DNA of 64,000 nucleotides from Vesta saturnalis. Taxonomy: Eukaryota; Arthropoda; Insecta; Coleoptera; Lampyridae. Where the stretch lies: positions 2,286,001-2,350,000 of the forward strand of contig JARFJB010002417.1 of the NCBI GenBank assembly GCA_036346205.1, in the 5' to 3' direction. A program made the translations under genes and the position numbers. The notes beneath the pieces are model-generated. The model saw nothing but the letters and a program-made list of their open reading frames with translations, was not told the DNA's origin and searched no databases. Below, piece by piece: positions 46,249-57,450 of this stretch (position 1 is its first letter; each line of letters opens with the position of its first letter).

Positions 46249-47876
46249 AAGCCTGTCCGGTAGAACTGAACGGGTATCGGATTAACAAGGAGGATTGTCA
46301 ATATATGGTTCTATTGTGCTTGAAACCGCCTTAATGCTTTGCTGTCTCGTACTTATTGTACGTGACAAAGAAAGATGGATATATTATGAATAATGCCTCT
46401 ATTTCTGCCGAACAAAAGCGTTTGCAACTTTCACACATAATGACAAGGCAATAAGAATCAGATGCAGGTAGAATAGAAATTCAATAGGTATAATAAAATG
46501 CCAGTGGTTCTCAACACTGCTTTAACATTACATTTAAAATTTATGGAAGAATGCAAGTTTTATAATAAACATTTATAAAAGCCATTCATAATAATGAATA
46601 TTCGATTAAGTATAGGTATTTCAATTTACATTTAGAAAGTTCATTGTATACCTAAGTATGGTAATGACGTTTTAGTGTACTCAATTACAAAAGAATCCAA
46701 ATAAATATGCAATACTGTAACAATAAGTAATTAATAATAGATTATTATACCATTTAGTAGGTACATATAGGTATAAATAAAACAACTGCAATATCTATAT
46801 TATCATTATTCTTTGAGTAAGCGTTTATATAAACTAACCATTAATATAATGCCGAAAAAGTTGAGTAAAGAAATTCGCGAATTAGTTTTAAATACAGTCG
46901 ATTATTTTAAAGAAGAAAAGAAAATGGTGGTCCACTATTATCTACATTTTCTGTTCAACAAAGAACAACAAACGCGTTAAAACTTTCGGTTTCGACGGTG
47001 GGGAAAATCTGTGCTTTAAAAAAATGGCGGCGAGTTGGAACCTCCAGTGAAAAACAGCGTGTCAAACTTTGCACTACAGATTTTCCAGAAAATGGAAAAC
47101 AAACAATTCGTGCATTAATATACGAGATGTACGCGAAGAAGGAACACGTAACGTTAAATTCATTATTAAACTTCTTAAAATTGAGAACCGCGTATGAAAT
47201 AGGAAAAACCAGTTTGGCTCTAGTGTTAAAAATATGGGCTTTAAATTCCAAAAACCAACAATAGACGCGGTTTGTGTGAACAAAGCCACATTGATGAAGT
47301 AAGACCTCTTATTTTCACAGTTAACACTGAAGAAAGTGATGACGATGATCTTTTCCAAGATTTGGATGACTCAGGAAGTGATGAATCTGAAGCCGAATGA
47401 CAATTATAATTTTTACATTTAATTATAAAAGTATATCTTTGTAATTTAATTAATATTTACTAACTATAATAAAAATGTATTTGTTATTGTTGTTATAAGT
47501 ATAAGTGAAAGGTGTCAATTGAAATTACTTATAGGTAATTAGTAATCGATTATTATTTTTATTATACAAAAGTTGCATTTCTTCACAAATTATATAATGT
47601 TAAAGCAGTGTTGAGAACCACTGGCATTTTATTATACCTATTGAATTTCTATTCTACCTGCATCTGATTCTTATTGCCTTGTCATTATGTGTGAAAGTTG
47701 CAAACGCTTTTGTTCGGCAGAAATAGAGGCATTATTCATAATATATCCATCTTTCTTTGTCACGTACAATAAGTACGAGACAGCAAAGCATTAAGGCGGT
47801 TTCAAGCACAATAGAACCATATATTGACAATCCTCCTTGTTAATCCGATACCCGTTCAGTTCTACCGGACAGGCTT
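46249..47876 (+). mobile_element. 1.6-kb transposon with perfect 280-bp inverted repeats
   Basis: TA flanks both sides. 46249-46530 (aagcctgtccggtagaactg onward) is the exact reverse complement of 47597-47876 as far as I can check. Perfect arms of that length imply recent activity. Between them is one damaged gene (46849-47400) and AT-rich sequence. The TA target puts it in the Tc1/mariner superfamily or a relative, but long TIRs and the protein type are unusual for classical members. It sits in the MITE at 44982-48043. Confidence 0.88.
46849..47400 (+). pseudogene. Internally deleted transposase: HTH plus acidic tail
   Basis: MPKKLSKEIRELVLNTVDYF opens the reading frame; a one-base shift near 46922 moves it to LSVSTVGKICALKKWRRVGT, a helix-turn-helix, and DFPENGKQTIRALIYEMYAK followed by EHVTLNSLLNFLKL, the linker common in one insect DDE family (Df....iRr.vh.fY....yptl..ll..l). 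At about 47280 another frame ends SHIDEVRPLIFTVNTEESDD and DLDDSGSDESEAE, an acidic tail typical of that family's C-terminus. The whole DDE domain is missing between them. 56335-56630 holds a related N-terminus. The copy is non-autonomous. Confidence 0.65.
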
Positions 47877-48043
47877 TACACACTAACTTATTTCAAATTT
47901 TGAAGCAATCCCGTTTTACCTATAACAGCAGTCTACTATGAGCCCTTAAACTGTGTCAATTTTAATTTCCAGAGTTCATTTTATTTTAAATATTCAAATA
48001 TTACATTTTATCACAAAAGTTGCTTCACTTTTGTCCTATAGTG

Positions 48044-48826
48044 TATATATAAATAAAATCAAGATATGGGGGTTATCGGCTATAAAATCTTAAGAAAACT
48101 ATAGATTTTTAATCAAATTTTCGTTTGTGCTTCTTCGGGGCGCATCTGGGAATAACCAAATTATAATAAAGGCTTAATTAAATCCTAATGTACTTATATC
48201 TAAGAGTAATTTTTTATTATAGTTGCAAATATAAATAAGTATGTATGTCAATTAGAATGTAAACTAGGACAACTAAAATCAATAAGAATCACCGCTCATA
48301 TAGATAAGTTTACATACTTGTTACACACTTCATTTAAGACTGTCCTTTTTTAATATAATTTAGTTATCAGTGTACACAAGGGTTAAATGAACCTCGCCCA
48401 CTTCTTTATAATTTTCTGCTTATTCACTTGAGCAACAAATTGTAAATAAGGTAACCTATTATAGTGCGTTTTACCAGTAATTAGACCTGTTGTAACCAAA
48501 TAAATGGCGTAGTACCTTTTTTCATATCAAAATAAAAAAAAAGTAAATTTTTTTTTGAATAAATCTATTATTAATAAAGTCGCCATCGCCACCGCCATCA
48601 TCTAGTATTAATCAACTATTTTAATAAAAATTTAAAAAAATGAACAAATACGCAGTAAATTACTTTTTTATCGATACTTACATGCATTTATAATAATTAC
48701 TTGTGCTTCTGTAGCCTTTTTCACGCATGGACATTTCGCTGTCTGCGTTAGGTACAGCGAACATCGAAAAAAATCGCTTACGCGTTTTAAAAAAGAACTA
48801 TCGCCTTTACTAGCATCGTTATCACG
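48044..48826. other. Unassigned AT-rich stretch
   Basis: No gene or repeat recognised. Confidence 0.5.
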
Positions 48827-50073
48827 ATGGCGGGTAGAGCGGACGAGTCGGAGAGACTCTATGTTACCACGCTGCCGTGTAACATAGTTTCCACGATTGG
48901 ACGGAGCACCGACACCGAGCAACGCGCCTTGCAGCTACGACAACTACAGGAAGAGATGAAAGAAGAAGACAGAAGATATGAAGACAATAGAGATTCCGGC
49001 TACCACAACCGCAGTAGCGGCGTCACCGATGCACGACGCAGCAGAGTCATATGCCCCAGGAATAATTCGGAATGGAGAAAAAGAAGCCTAAGAAGACAGT
49101 GTTGGACTGCCCGACAACGCCCACACTGACCGCCAATGCGTACGGGGCTCTTGCAGACACCACGGACCGCCCAGAGGCCACCGTCACCAAGGTGAGGGTG
49201 CCGTCGGTAATCCTTCGCGAGAAGGAGAACTGGGTCATCTTCTCTCGAAAATTAGACCGACGAGGTATCGCCTTCACCCGAGTGAAGGCAATCAGTGAGG
49301 GATACAGCCTGACAGAGCAAAGGACCGTGACAAGCTAATGCGGTATATGGACAGGCATGGTAATCCGTATCTACGGGGAGTACCTGTAGAAGTCTCCGAG
49401 AGCGACGTTTGCAAAGACCTAAACGAACGCGATATTAATTCAATTTCTTGTTTCAGGATGAAGAAGCAAGGAAGGCCGATCCCCTCTTGCTGGTGACGCT
49501 CCCAACAAAAGAGGAAGCAAGGAAGATCCGACCGGTGGAGTACGTGGTACGGCTTCGTGTCTCCATCGAAGACTTGAGGCGGAAATCCGGCATCGGACAG
49601 TGTAACCGGTGTCACGGATTCCGTTACTCCAGCGATTGCGCTAAACCCCGTACCGACCGGCTGCGGTGGTGATCACCCGGCCAACATCCGGGGATGTCCG
49701 AAGTTCCCACGCCTCCGGCAGCCCCAACGGAAGCAGACCGACGCACCAGACAACAACGACAGAAGAGGACGCCGTTGACAGCGACATCCTCCCAACACCG
49801 AAGTGGCGTTAGTTATGCTAAAACGACGGCGAGCGGTATCGAGAAGGTGTAAGTACCAAATGCGGTCGAGAAAGCGCCCGCTCCACCCGCTTTAGAGCTC
49901 AACGCCATTGTAGGCCTCCTGGGAGGCCTAGATTTGGCTAACGCCGTACCTGTCATCAGCAAGGTGGCAGTGGCACTAGCTAAGGCGCAATCGGTGACTG
50001 ACCTGTGGGGAGTGATCCTCACACACGGTCAGGAGGTGTCTGCCTTTTTGAGTAAACACTTTCCGGAACGGTG
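48827..50073 (+). pseudogene. Jockey-like retrotransposon ORF1 (copy 2)
   Basis: MAGRADESERLYVTTLPCNI begins a hydrophilic, coiled-coil-like N-terminus (ALQLRQLQEEMKEEDRRYED). Frame changes lead to VPSVILREKENWVIFSRKLD, then DPLLLVTLPTKEEARKIRPV, and a CCHC knuckle GQCNRCHGFRYSSDCAKP; a second knuckle RCGGDH.....CP follows in another frame. The C-terminal VISKVAVALAKAQSVTDLWG and LTHGQEVSAFLSKHFPER end at a stop at 50073. At least three frameshifts. A start-like ATGTCTCGGATAAATATAAC follows where ORF2 should begin, but no endonuclease appears. GC-rich against its surroundings. Confidence 0.78.
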
Positions 50074-50580
50074 AAGAGAAGAATGTCTCGGATAAATATA
50101 ACAGCATCGACTTGCATCTATTACCTGTCCTAAACCTAACCTCCTAATTGGTCTGTACCGCCTCACGATACAGAAACTATCCTACTACTGCACAACAATA
50201 GCACCCCTATCGTTGTGCAGGATACAATGACGACTAAACTAATACGTTTTTCTTTTTATTACAGAAATCCGAAGCAGCAGCACCACATATTTCATTCAAC
50301 GGGACAGTCCACACAGTATCAATACCATAGCTACAACTCCCACACAACAATCATCTTTTTTTTGGAACCAACAACTACACAACACGATGTCAACAGGCAT
50401 AACAACAACATCATGCAACCCAACAATCACACAATCCACGCACTGAAGAGGACGAAGACTCCTGAGCAGCGCACCACCAACACATACGCTATACCTTGTA
50501 TATTATATTTAATTTAAGTGTAATATGTATTGTGTTATATTCCTATGAATTGTTAAATACCTAAATTTTAATAAACCCTG
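50074..50580 (+). other. Probable 3' region of the ORF1-only Jockey copy
   Basis: An AC-rich, codon-poor stretch. actgaagaggacgaagactc (50442) resembles tgaagaagaggactcctgat (57420), which follows the 3' end of another non-LTR copy, suggesting a shared 3' untranslated region. ORF2 is absent between ORF1 and this region. Ends in aataaaccctgttgaattg. Confidence 0.5.
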
Positions 50581-50887
50581 TTGAATTGAATTTGGATGGA
50601 TATGATAGCAGTTAAAATAGACGAAAATTAATAAAATATTGTATAATCTTACGGAACTATAACTGTGCAAGTTTTGAATCAAGTTAAAACAAAACTTTCT
50701 TCAATTTTAATATAAAAACTAAACAATCACTACAACCGTTACAAATTGTTGTGTGCAGTATAATGACAAAATAGAAATGAGATAAATCCATAGCTCAAAA
50801 ATTGAGAAAGTAAATAAGAAGTGCAAGAAAAGCTCAAAACGACAAATTCTCAATTTTTTTTTATTATATGTGTAGTTAAATAAAATA

Positions 50888-50940
50888 GTCCTACATAAAT
50901 ATATGATTCGGTCTATTAAATAATTAGACCATCATCAAGA
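50888..50940 (-). ncRNA. Degenerate second hammerhead-like motif
   Basis: The inverted arm carries the same fold on the minus strand, with TTGATGA in place of CTGATGA and GAATC in place of GAAAC; both changes hit core residues, so this copy should not cleave. Stem II is conserved. Confidence 0.4.
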
Positions 50941-51104
50941 AATGAACAGAATTTAACACACAATCAACTTGACGTTAAAATGTACAAATGTACACTTTAA
51001 CGTCAAGTTGATAGAGTGTTAAATTCAGTTCATCATTCAACACATTTAACTCACAATCAACTTATGTACATTTTAACGTCAAGTTGATTGTGTGTTAAAT
51101 TCTG

Positions 51105-51165
51105 TTCATACCCTGATGATGGTCTAATTATTTAATAGACCGAAACATATATTTATGTAGGACTA
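51105..51165 (+). ncRNA. Hammerhead-ribozyme-like motif
   Basis: CTGATGA (51113-51119), one extra T, a stem ggtcta...tagacc (51121-51141), then GAAA (51142-51145), a short stem acata/tatgt (51145-51158) and A before ggac. This is the order of a type I hammerhead: CUGANGA, stem II, GAAA, stem III, UH, stem I. Weak points are the extra T before stem II (an extra nucleotide at this place has a natural precedent in a viroid) and a stem I of only about two clear pairs (cc/gg). Such motifs are known in Penelope-like and other retroelements. Activity is unproven. Confidence 0.45.
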
Positions 51166-51250
51166 TTTTTTAACTACACATAAAATAAAAAAAAAAATTG
51201 AGAATTTTTGGTTTTGAGCTTTTCATCCACTTCTTCTGACAAAATAGAAA

Positions 51251-53286
51251 ATTTATTCAACATTTATAAGTAAAGCAAGTGGTTATTATTATTCCTAATT
51301 CACATTATGCTAATCGAGTATGCAGTTTCAACATTAATTACCAATTAGTAACGCAAATTTTCAGAAATTCTTAACAATAATGATATTTATTTCGATCATT
51401 CTTTTAGTTTAACTATTTTTATTTCTTACAATAATTAATTTAATTGTAAAATTTTCCATTTTACTAACCTAAGCTTCCTCTCGCATGATACGCTACTGAG
51501 TCGGCAAATAATATTTTAAGACGTTTGAAGGTCGTATTTGTTATTATAATTGTCTTTTGCTATTGTAATGTTGTAGGAAAGGATGGAAAATGCGGTTCAG
51601 GGTAGTCAACTGAAATGTCGCTTTTTCATTACACTTTTTAGTAATTTGGTAATTGGTTGTTGTTCATAGTGGAATGGCAGCCATATTAGAGAAGTGTAAT
51701 TACAGGTGAATAATCATACTATAGCAATAGTTATTAAGATTTTTTCTGTCGGTGGGGGTTCAACTTAATAGACGTTTATTTTGTATATAGAAGGTGAGCT
51801 CCTACATTCGCTACTGTAACTTTCACAATCAGAATTACGTTTTTTTTAGAGTTCTTAGTTTAAAATTTTGTATTTATTAAAAATAAGCAAAAAATAGTTA
51901 TACCTAATGACCATTAAAATTTCTTAGTACGGACCATATTTAAGTTTCTGCAGTAGACCCATATGAGATTAGTTGTTATTTTATTAACATTATGCAGATA
52001 TACAATTCTAGGAAATTAATATTTTATAAACTGGAATGCTAGAGGCGCCAACCTTAAACATTAAATAGTAAAGTGAGCCTTCAAACGGATACCTAAATTT
52101 CTTCCTCCATAATCAGGTTAAATGTGCGTGGCAGTGAAGTAAACTTACTTGCTGCAAAATAAAAGAAATTATAGGTGCTATAAAACAAAGCGCATAGGAA
52201 CACCCTATACACATTTCACCTGAGATAACACACTTTCAGATTTAAATTAGTTAGAATTATCGCAAAAAAATTAAAACTCATTCAATCTTAAAAATCCAAT
52301 TATTATTTCAACTTTCTTAACTTTTATTAAACTTCCTTCTTGTAAATTTTCAATTTCTAAAATAATTTCCTACTTTTTCAATTATGAATTACGTTATGCT
52401 TGACATGCTATAAGTTGGCCAAAGTTAGATCACCTTCTCGTCGATTATATTTACCTCTCTTCGGTTATAATAGACATTAAAATTGATGGCAAACAGTAAA
52501 CCTAATTTTTCATATAATTAATTCTAAAGGTAGTAATTATGTATCCCAATAATAAACACTACGTCAGTTCATAGTAATTGATGGGTATCCATTTTTTTTA
52601 TTTTACATAAAAGTCAACGAGGATTTGAGTATGTGAATTAGTCGTATAAAAATAAAAGTTTGTAGAAAGGATAAAAATAACGTCTTTCAGTTGGTGTGGC
52701 GATCTTATCTAAAAATAGAATACACAATACAAACTTAGCACCTACTCAGCCATAAATTAACATCCTTAAATATTTCATACACATTGACTACTTACCTTTA
52801 ACGCCCTCTGTATCTACTTAAACAATTTTCCTATCCATCATTATGCTTGTTAGTGAAGATCAAATTATACAACATCAATTATCCATTTAAAAATGTTGTT
52901 TTTCCATAACAAACGTTTCCACAAATTTTAGATGGAGTCGTAAATTAAAGTAGCATCCCTGTTGTGGCAAAATTAAGTGTCAATTAAAAAGCCCAATTTG
53001 AAATTAGTACTTGGAACAATTTATTGAATGGTGTTTATGACAGAGGACTAATTGGAATTACATAAATGGTTTATGAGTATTACCACAAACTATAAAGTAG
53101 TTTAAAAAAACCGTTAAATTCACTGTTACAGAAAAAAAAATTGACATTCGGCAATACTATATCTACATCTATAATCTATTCCATCTAAGACGGTACTGAA
53201 GGAAAACATAGGGGAGCTTTGACTCCATTCTCATTGGTTAATATGCAAACCAGTTCTAAACGCACAAACGTATTTTCATAAAATAG
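51251..53286. other. Unassigned AT-rich stretch
   Basis: About 2 kb in which I see no gene, inverted repeat or tandem repeat. It is the longest stretch here without a recognised mobile element and could be ordinary intergenic or intronic host sequence. Confidence 0.5.
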
Positions 53287-53294
53287 TGATATTT

Positions 53295-56066
53295 GGGGCG
53301 TGTGAAGTTAGCACCCCGAAAAAGAGTTCCAATAGTTCTGATTAGAGTTCTAGCTTCCTTTTAAAGAGTTTAGAAGTACTTTAATTTGAAACACATCGAA
53401 AATCGAGATCCAGTAGTTTTGAGATGCTAAATTAGTATATTTTGCAAAGTTCTAGAGTTCCTCATATGAAAAAAATTTTTTATGAAAATTAAAAAATTTT
53501 GAAAATTAAATTTTGACATGCAATAGTTCCAACCAACTTTTGATGGTCTTTTATTCATTCCTAAGGGTTCTCGCTAATTAAAGAAAAATTATAATCAACA
53601 ATGAAAACGTTACAGCCCTTTTATTTAAAAAAAAAAGAATGAAAATGTTAACAAAAAATGCTTTAAAGAGTTCTAATAGTTCTCGAGGCATTTGGATAGT
53701 ATTCGAAAAGTTCTGAAAGAAATTCTAATGATCGAAAGCGATCCGATTAATACTTATAGAATTATTCGACTTTAAAACATCGCACAGTTTAAATTTTGTA
53801 AGTATCGATGATAAATATTTTGAAGAGTTGCAATAGTTCTCAAACAGTTCTCGACATGCACAATGCCTTTCCAAAGAGTTTCGGTGCTAAAATGAATTTA
53901 TTCGAAAAATGGGCTATTTTTTACTAATTGTTTAAAACATTATCTAATTAATTTGATCATCGGAACTCTTTGTAAAGGCATTGTGCATGCTCAGAACTAT
54001 AGGGGAATTGTAGAATAATCAGAACTCTTGACAATCGACCACCGTCTCATCTATACCCTCGCAAATTTTCAAAGTATCGATAAACAACATTTTGAAGGGT
54101 TCCAATAGTTCCCGCAGTACATTTGGATAGTACTCGGAAAGTTATAAAAGTGATGCTAATGACTGGAAGCAATCCGATCAATACTTAAGTGTTAAAATAT
54201 TATAAGTTTTGTTATGAACGAAAAGTTCAAAAGTAATAATTTTTAATTAATGTGTTACACAAAAAAAATTGGATTTAGCACCAAAGATAAAGAATCATTA
54301 GAAAAATTTTTTTCTCATATAAGTTTTGAGTTGTTGGAAATTAAAAGAAATAAAATAATTTTAATAGTATTTTTATTAGGATAATTTGCAATCTCTTTTA
54401 CAATAGGTTAATTACGAAAATAGGAAACATTGTAAAAACAAAAACAAAATTTATGTCAAACAGACGTTTAAAACTTCATGTCAGGCAGAGGTTAATGGAC
54501 ATCTAGATGTTAACTTAAAAAATTAAAAGAAATGAAATAATTTTTTGCGGAAATAGAAGTTAGTTTCTCAGTTGTCAAAATCGTGACAGAAATCGAACAT
54601 TTTCTCCCTAGGGAGCAAATATGTCACATTATCTCCCTAAGAAGTTATTTTATATGTTTTGACAGTTTCAAATATAGAGTACAAATAAAAACACAATAAA
54701 TAAAGAAGTAACTTATTTATTTGCCTTTACATAAATGATACAGGTCCACAGTTATTGAAATGATTCACAATCTTCAGTTTTTTTTAAAACAGTTTTCTGA
54801 CACTAGGTATGGTTATTAAGGTACGAACCCCAAAGGTCACTAATTATTACATACAAATTTGACGAAAACTTACTAAATTTATTAATTTTCCTTGTTTTTG
54901 TGTTTCCGCTTTCGCAAAAAAAAAACTATATTCACCTCTGCTAACTTCACACCGAAAATCGAGATCCAGTAGTTCTGACCAGCTAAATTACTATATTTTG
55001 CAAAGGTCTAGAGTTCCTGATATGAAAAAAATTTGAAAATTAAAGAAGATTAAAAATTTTTGAAAATTCAATTTTGATATGCAATAGTTCCAATCAACTT
55101 TTGATGTTCTTTCATTCATTCCTAAAGTTCTCCTAATTAAAAAAATAATTTAAAGAGTTCAATAGTTCTCGCAGATTTGATAGTATTCGAAAAGTTCTAA
55201 AAGAAATTCTAATGTCCGAAAGCGATCCGATTCACATTTATAGGAATTATTCGAATTTAAAAAATCGCATAGCTTAGATTTTCTATCTACGATACATATT
55301 TTGAAGAGTTCCAATAGTTCCCAAATAGTTCTCGTGTAGTTCTCATCATGCAAAATGTTTACATGTGAGTTTCGATGAAAATATTAATTCTATTATTTAA
55401 AAAAAAATTTATTTATCCGAAAAATGGGCTATTTTTTACTAATTGTTCAAAAAATTATCTAATTGATTTTATCATCGGAACTCTTTGGAAAGGCATTGTG
55501 CATGTCGAGAACTATACGAGAACTATTTTGGAAATCTTCAAAATATTTTTCGTCGATATATGCGGTTTTCAAAGTCGAATAATTCTATAAATATTAATCG
55601 GATCGCTTTCGATCATAAGAATTTCTTTCAGAACTTTTCGAATACTATCCAAATCTGCTGCGGCAACTATTAAAACTCTTGAAAATATTTTTTGTCAACA
55701 TTTTCTTTTTTTAAGTAAAAGGGCTGTAACTTTTCATTGATGATTATAATTTTTTTTTTAATTAGCGAGAACTCTTAGGACTGAATAAAAGAACATCACA
55801 AGTTGATGCAAAAATTAAATTTTGAAAAATTTAAAATTTTTTTTTAATTTTCAAAAAATTTTTTTCATATCAGGAACCTTGCAAAATATCGTAATTTAGC
55901 TAGTCAGAACTACTGGATCCCGATTTTCGATGTGAAGTTAGCACCTCATCTTTCAAGTTAAAATTTGGAACCGTTAATAAGCGGAACTCTTTTTATTTTT
56001 ATAAAATACTTCTAAACTCTTAAAAGGAACTCTAATCAAAACTATTGGGTGCTAACTCACACGCCC
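53295..56066. mobile_element. Foldback-type element with 8-bp target duplication
   Basis: tgatattt flanks both ends (53287-53294 and 56067-56074). The termini gggcgtgtgaagttagcacc and the reverse complement of gggtgctaactcacacgccc match but for one base. The interior is built of palindromes: 53295-53880 pairs with 53950-54260, 54936-55370 pairs with 55480-55930, and the outer arms pair with each other (cgaaaatcgagatccagtag; gaactctttggaaaggcatt). No protein frame is recognised. An 8-bp duplication fits hAT-like or Foldback/Mutator-like transposases acting in trans. A partial copy lies at 5100-6138. Confidence 0.8.
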
Positions 56067-56334
56067 TGATATTTCAAGTAAAATTCAAGTTACGTTAGTA
56101 AAATTGTTTGCCCTGCTGTTAGATAGTTTTGTCAACGCTATTATTTTGCGTTCTTTGTAATCCTCGTGTTTTTCATTTACATTTACATTCGTCATTTTTT
56201 CTGCATATTACGTAATAGTTCTTTGCAAAACCCTACCGCACTTGCATCATTTACCTAACGTAAGTACCCTAACCTACTTGCATAACATTTAATGAAATAA
56301 ACACGGTTTACAGTGGTCCCATATTTTGTGTATT

Positions 56335-56630
56335 ATGGCAGAACAATTACCGTTTAAGAACAATAAGGGTAAATTAGAACGGAGTGGTCAAAGATTGACG
56401 GAGTTTAATATTTATTTACGAAACAAAGTAAATAGAAGTAAATCGGAAGCTGTTAAATTAACATCTATTGAGTCCGGCCTTGGTGAGCGAATGTTGTGGA
56501 ACATTATCAAAGAAATAGAGATTTCTGGTATTGCTCGTTCCCTTAAAAAGACACGAACACGTCAAAGTCAATATACACGAGTTCAAGATTTTGAAAAATC
56601 AGGTATCCGAAAGCATGTGCATTCGTTCTA
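56335..56630 (+). pseudogene. Transposase N-terminal HTH fragment
   Basis: MAEQLPFKNNKGKLERSGQR leads to LTSIESGLGERMLWNIIKEI, a helix-turn-helix, and QDFEKSGIRKHVHSFYVN, the Df...iR..vh.fY linker also seen at 46849. The open frame is clean up to about 56630, where a retrotransposon 3' end cuts in. No catalytic domain follows on the other side. It could be a first exon of a domesticated gene, but truncation by the insertion is simpler. Confidence 0.6.
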
Positions 56631-57450
56631 TGTTAACCTACCTAGGAATCCTCTTTACTAGAACCCTCAATTGGCTCCCCGATCTTAAAAAAACACTCAA
56701 TAGGATCAGGAACCGCGCAAACCTACTGGGCGCCCTCCGGAGTAGAATCAGAGGTTGCCACCCCAAAACACTTGTACACACTTATAAAACATACATCCGC
56801 CCTGTTAGGGATTTCCGATCACCAATATACACCAATCACGTTCACTCTATCGCCTCCTGTGAACGCCGAATCCTCAGACACATACACAGGTTACTTCTCA
56901 GGTACCCTAGCGACTTCACAACACAACATGCAAACATACCAACCATCACACAGAGAATCCAAACACTACAGAAAACCTTTGCACATAAAAGAATCTTCGG
57001 CGACACTACCCCTACCAAAGATATCCTTACCACACCCTACAACTACCGTTTTCAAATTCCAAATTCCCACGAAGAAAACCTAAATTAAAATTCAAATCCC
57101 CGCGATCCTTACACAACTCCTCGATGACCTTCCCGAGGAGATAGAAGATTCCCTGGACAACATCCCATATGCCCTCTGCATCCCCCCGTCTATTCGATGA
57201 CGGCCCAGCAAGAAACCGGACGACAAATCTAATAATCACACTAAGCACACTACACCCCACTTAACAAAACACACATTTAAGCCAATTAACGCACTACTAA
57301 ATTTAAATAAATAAACCTTTTTTCTTTTTTTTTTACACCAAAAATAAGCACATCTCATGATTGTAAACTATACAATAACTACAAAACATCGCAACACCAA
57401 CAAACATGAGTTGACTAGGGCTGAAGAAGAGGACTCCTGATCAGTCCACG
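56630..57450 (+). pseudogene. Non-LTR retrotransposon 3' end (RT C-terminus and UTR)
   Basis: TYLGILFTRTLNWLPDLKKT, then RIRNRANLLGALRSRIRGCH and KTLVHTYKTYIRPVRDFRSP form the region after the reverse transcriptase palm in Jockey-like ORF2 (kyLGv.ld..l.w..hi ... l.g ... Ktll.tYk..IrPvl.Yg). CERRILRHIHRLLLRYPSDF continues to a stop at 57088. The fragment is 5'-truncated, as is common for target-primed insertions. Strong C-richness links it to 35820-37850. The UTR holds gaagaggactcctgatcagt near 57424, like 50446. Confidence 0.8.

Larger units (their letters stand above)
44982..48043. mobile_element. Palindromic MITE carrying two inserted transposons
   Basis: The left end ctattggacaatagtgaagc and the right end gcttcacttttgtcctatag are inverted matches, continuing as aacttttgtg, taaaatgtaa, aatattt and aaaataaaatgaac. 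The arms extend to about 45168 and from 47879. The centre also pairs: taatatatttcaacaa-TA (45153-45168) with TA-ttgtcgaaatatatta (46228-46245). Removing the two insertions (45169-46227 and 46249-47876) leaves a MITE of roughly 370 bp. Both insertions are at TA. Confidence 0.85.
50778..51236. mobile_element. Palindromic element with a 14-bp target duplication
   Basis: tgacaaaatagaaa occurs immediately on both sides (50764-50777 and 51237-51250). The arms pair from gaagtgcaagaaaagctcaa (50818) with tgagcttttcatccacttct (51216), through gtcctacataaatatat and ggtctattaaataattagac, to repeated tcaacttgacgttaaaatgt motifs at the centre. A 14-base duplication points to target-primed retroposition and not a cut-and-paste element. 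It carries the hammerhead-like motifs below. Confidence 0.72.

Noticed and set aside
50215..50517. 100-residue ORF rich in His, Asn and Thr
   Set aside because: It lies in the probable 3' untranslated region of the retroelement, has a low-complexity composition and no family likeness.
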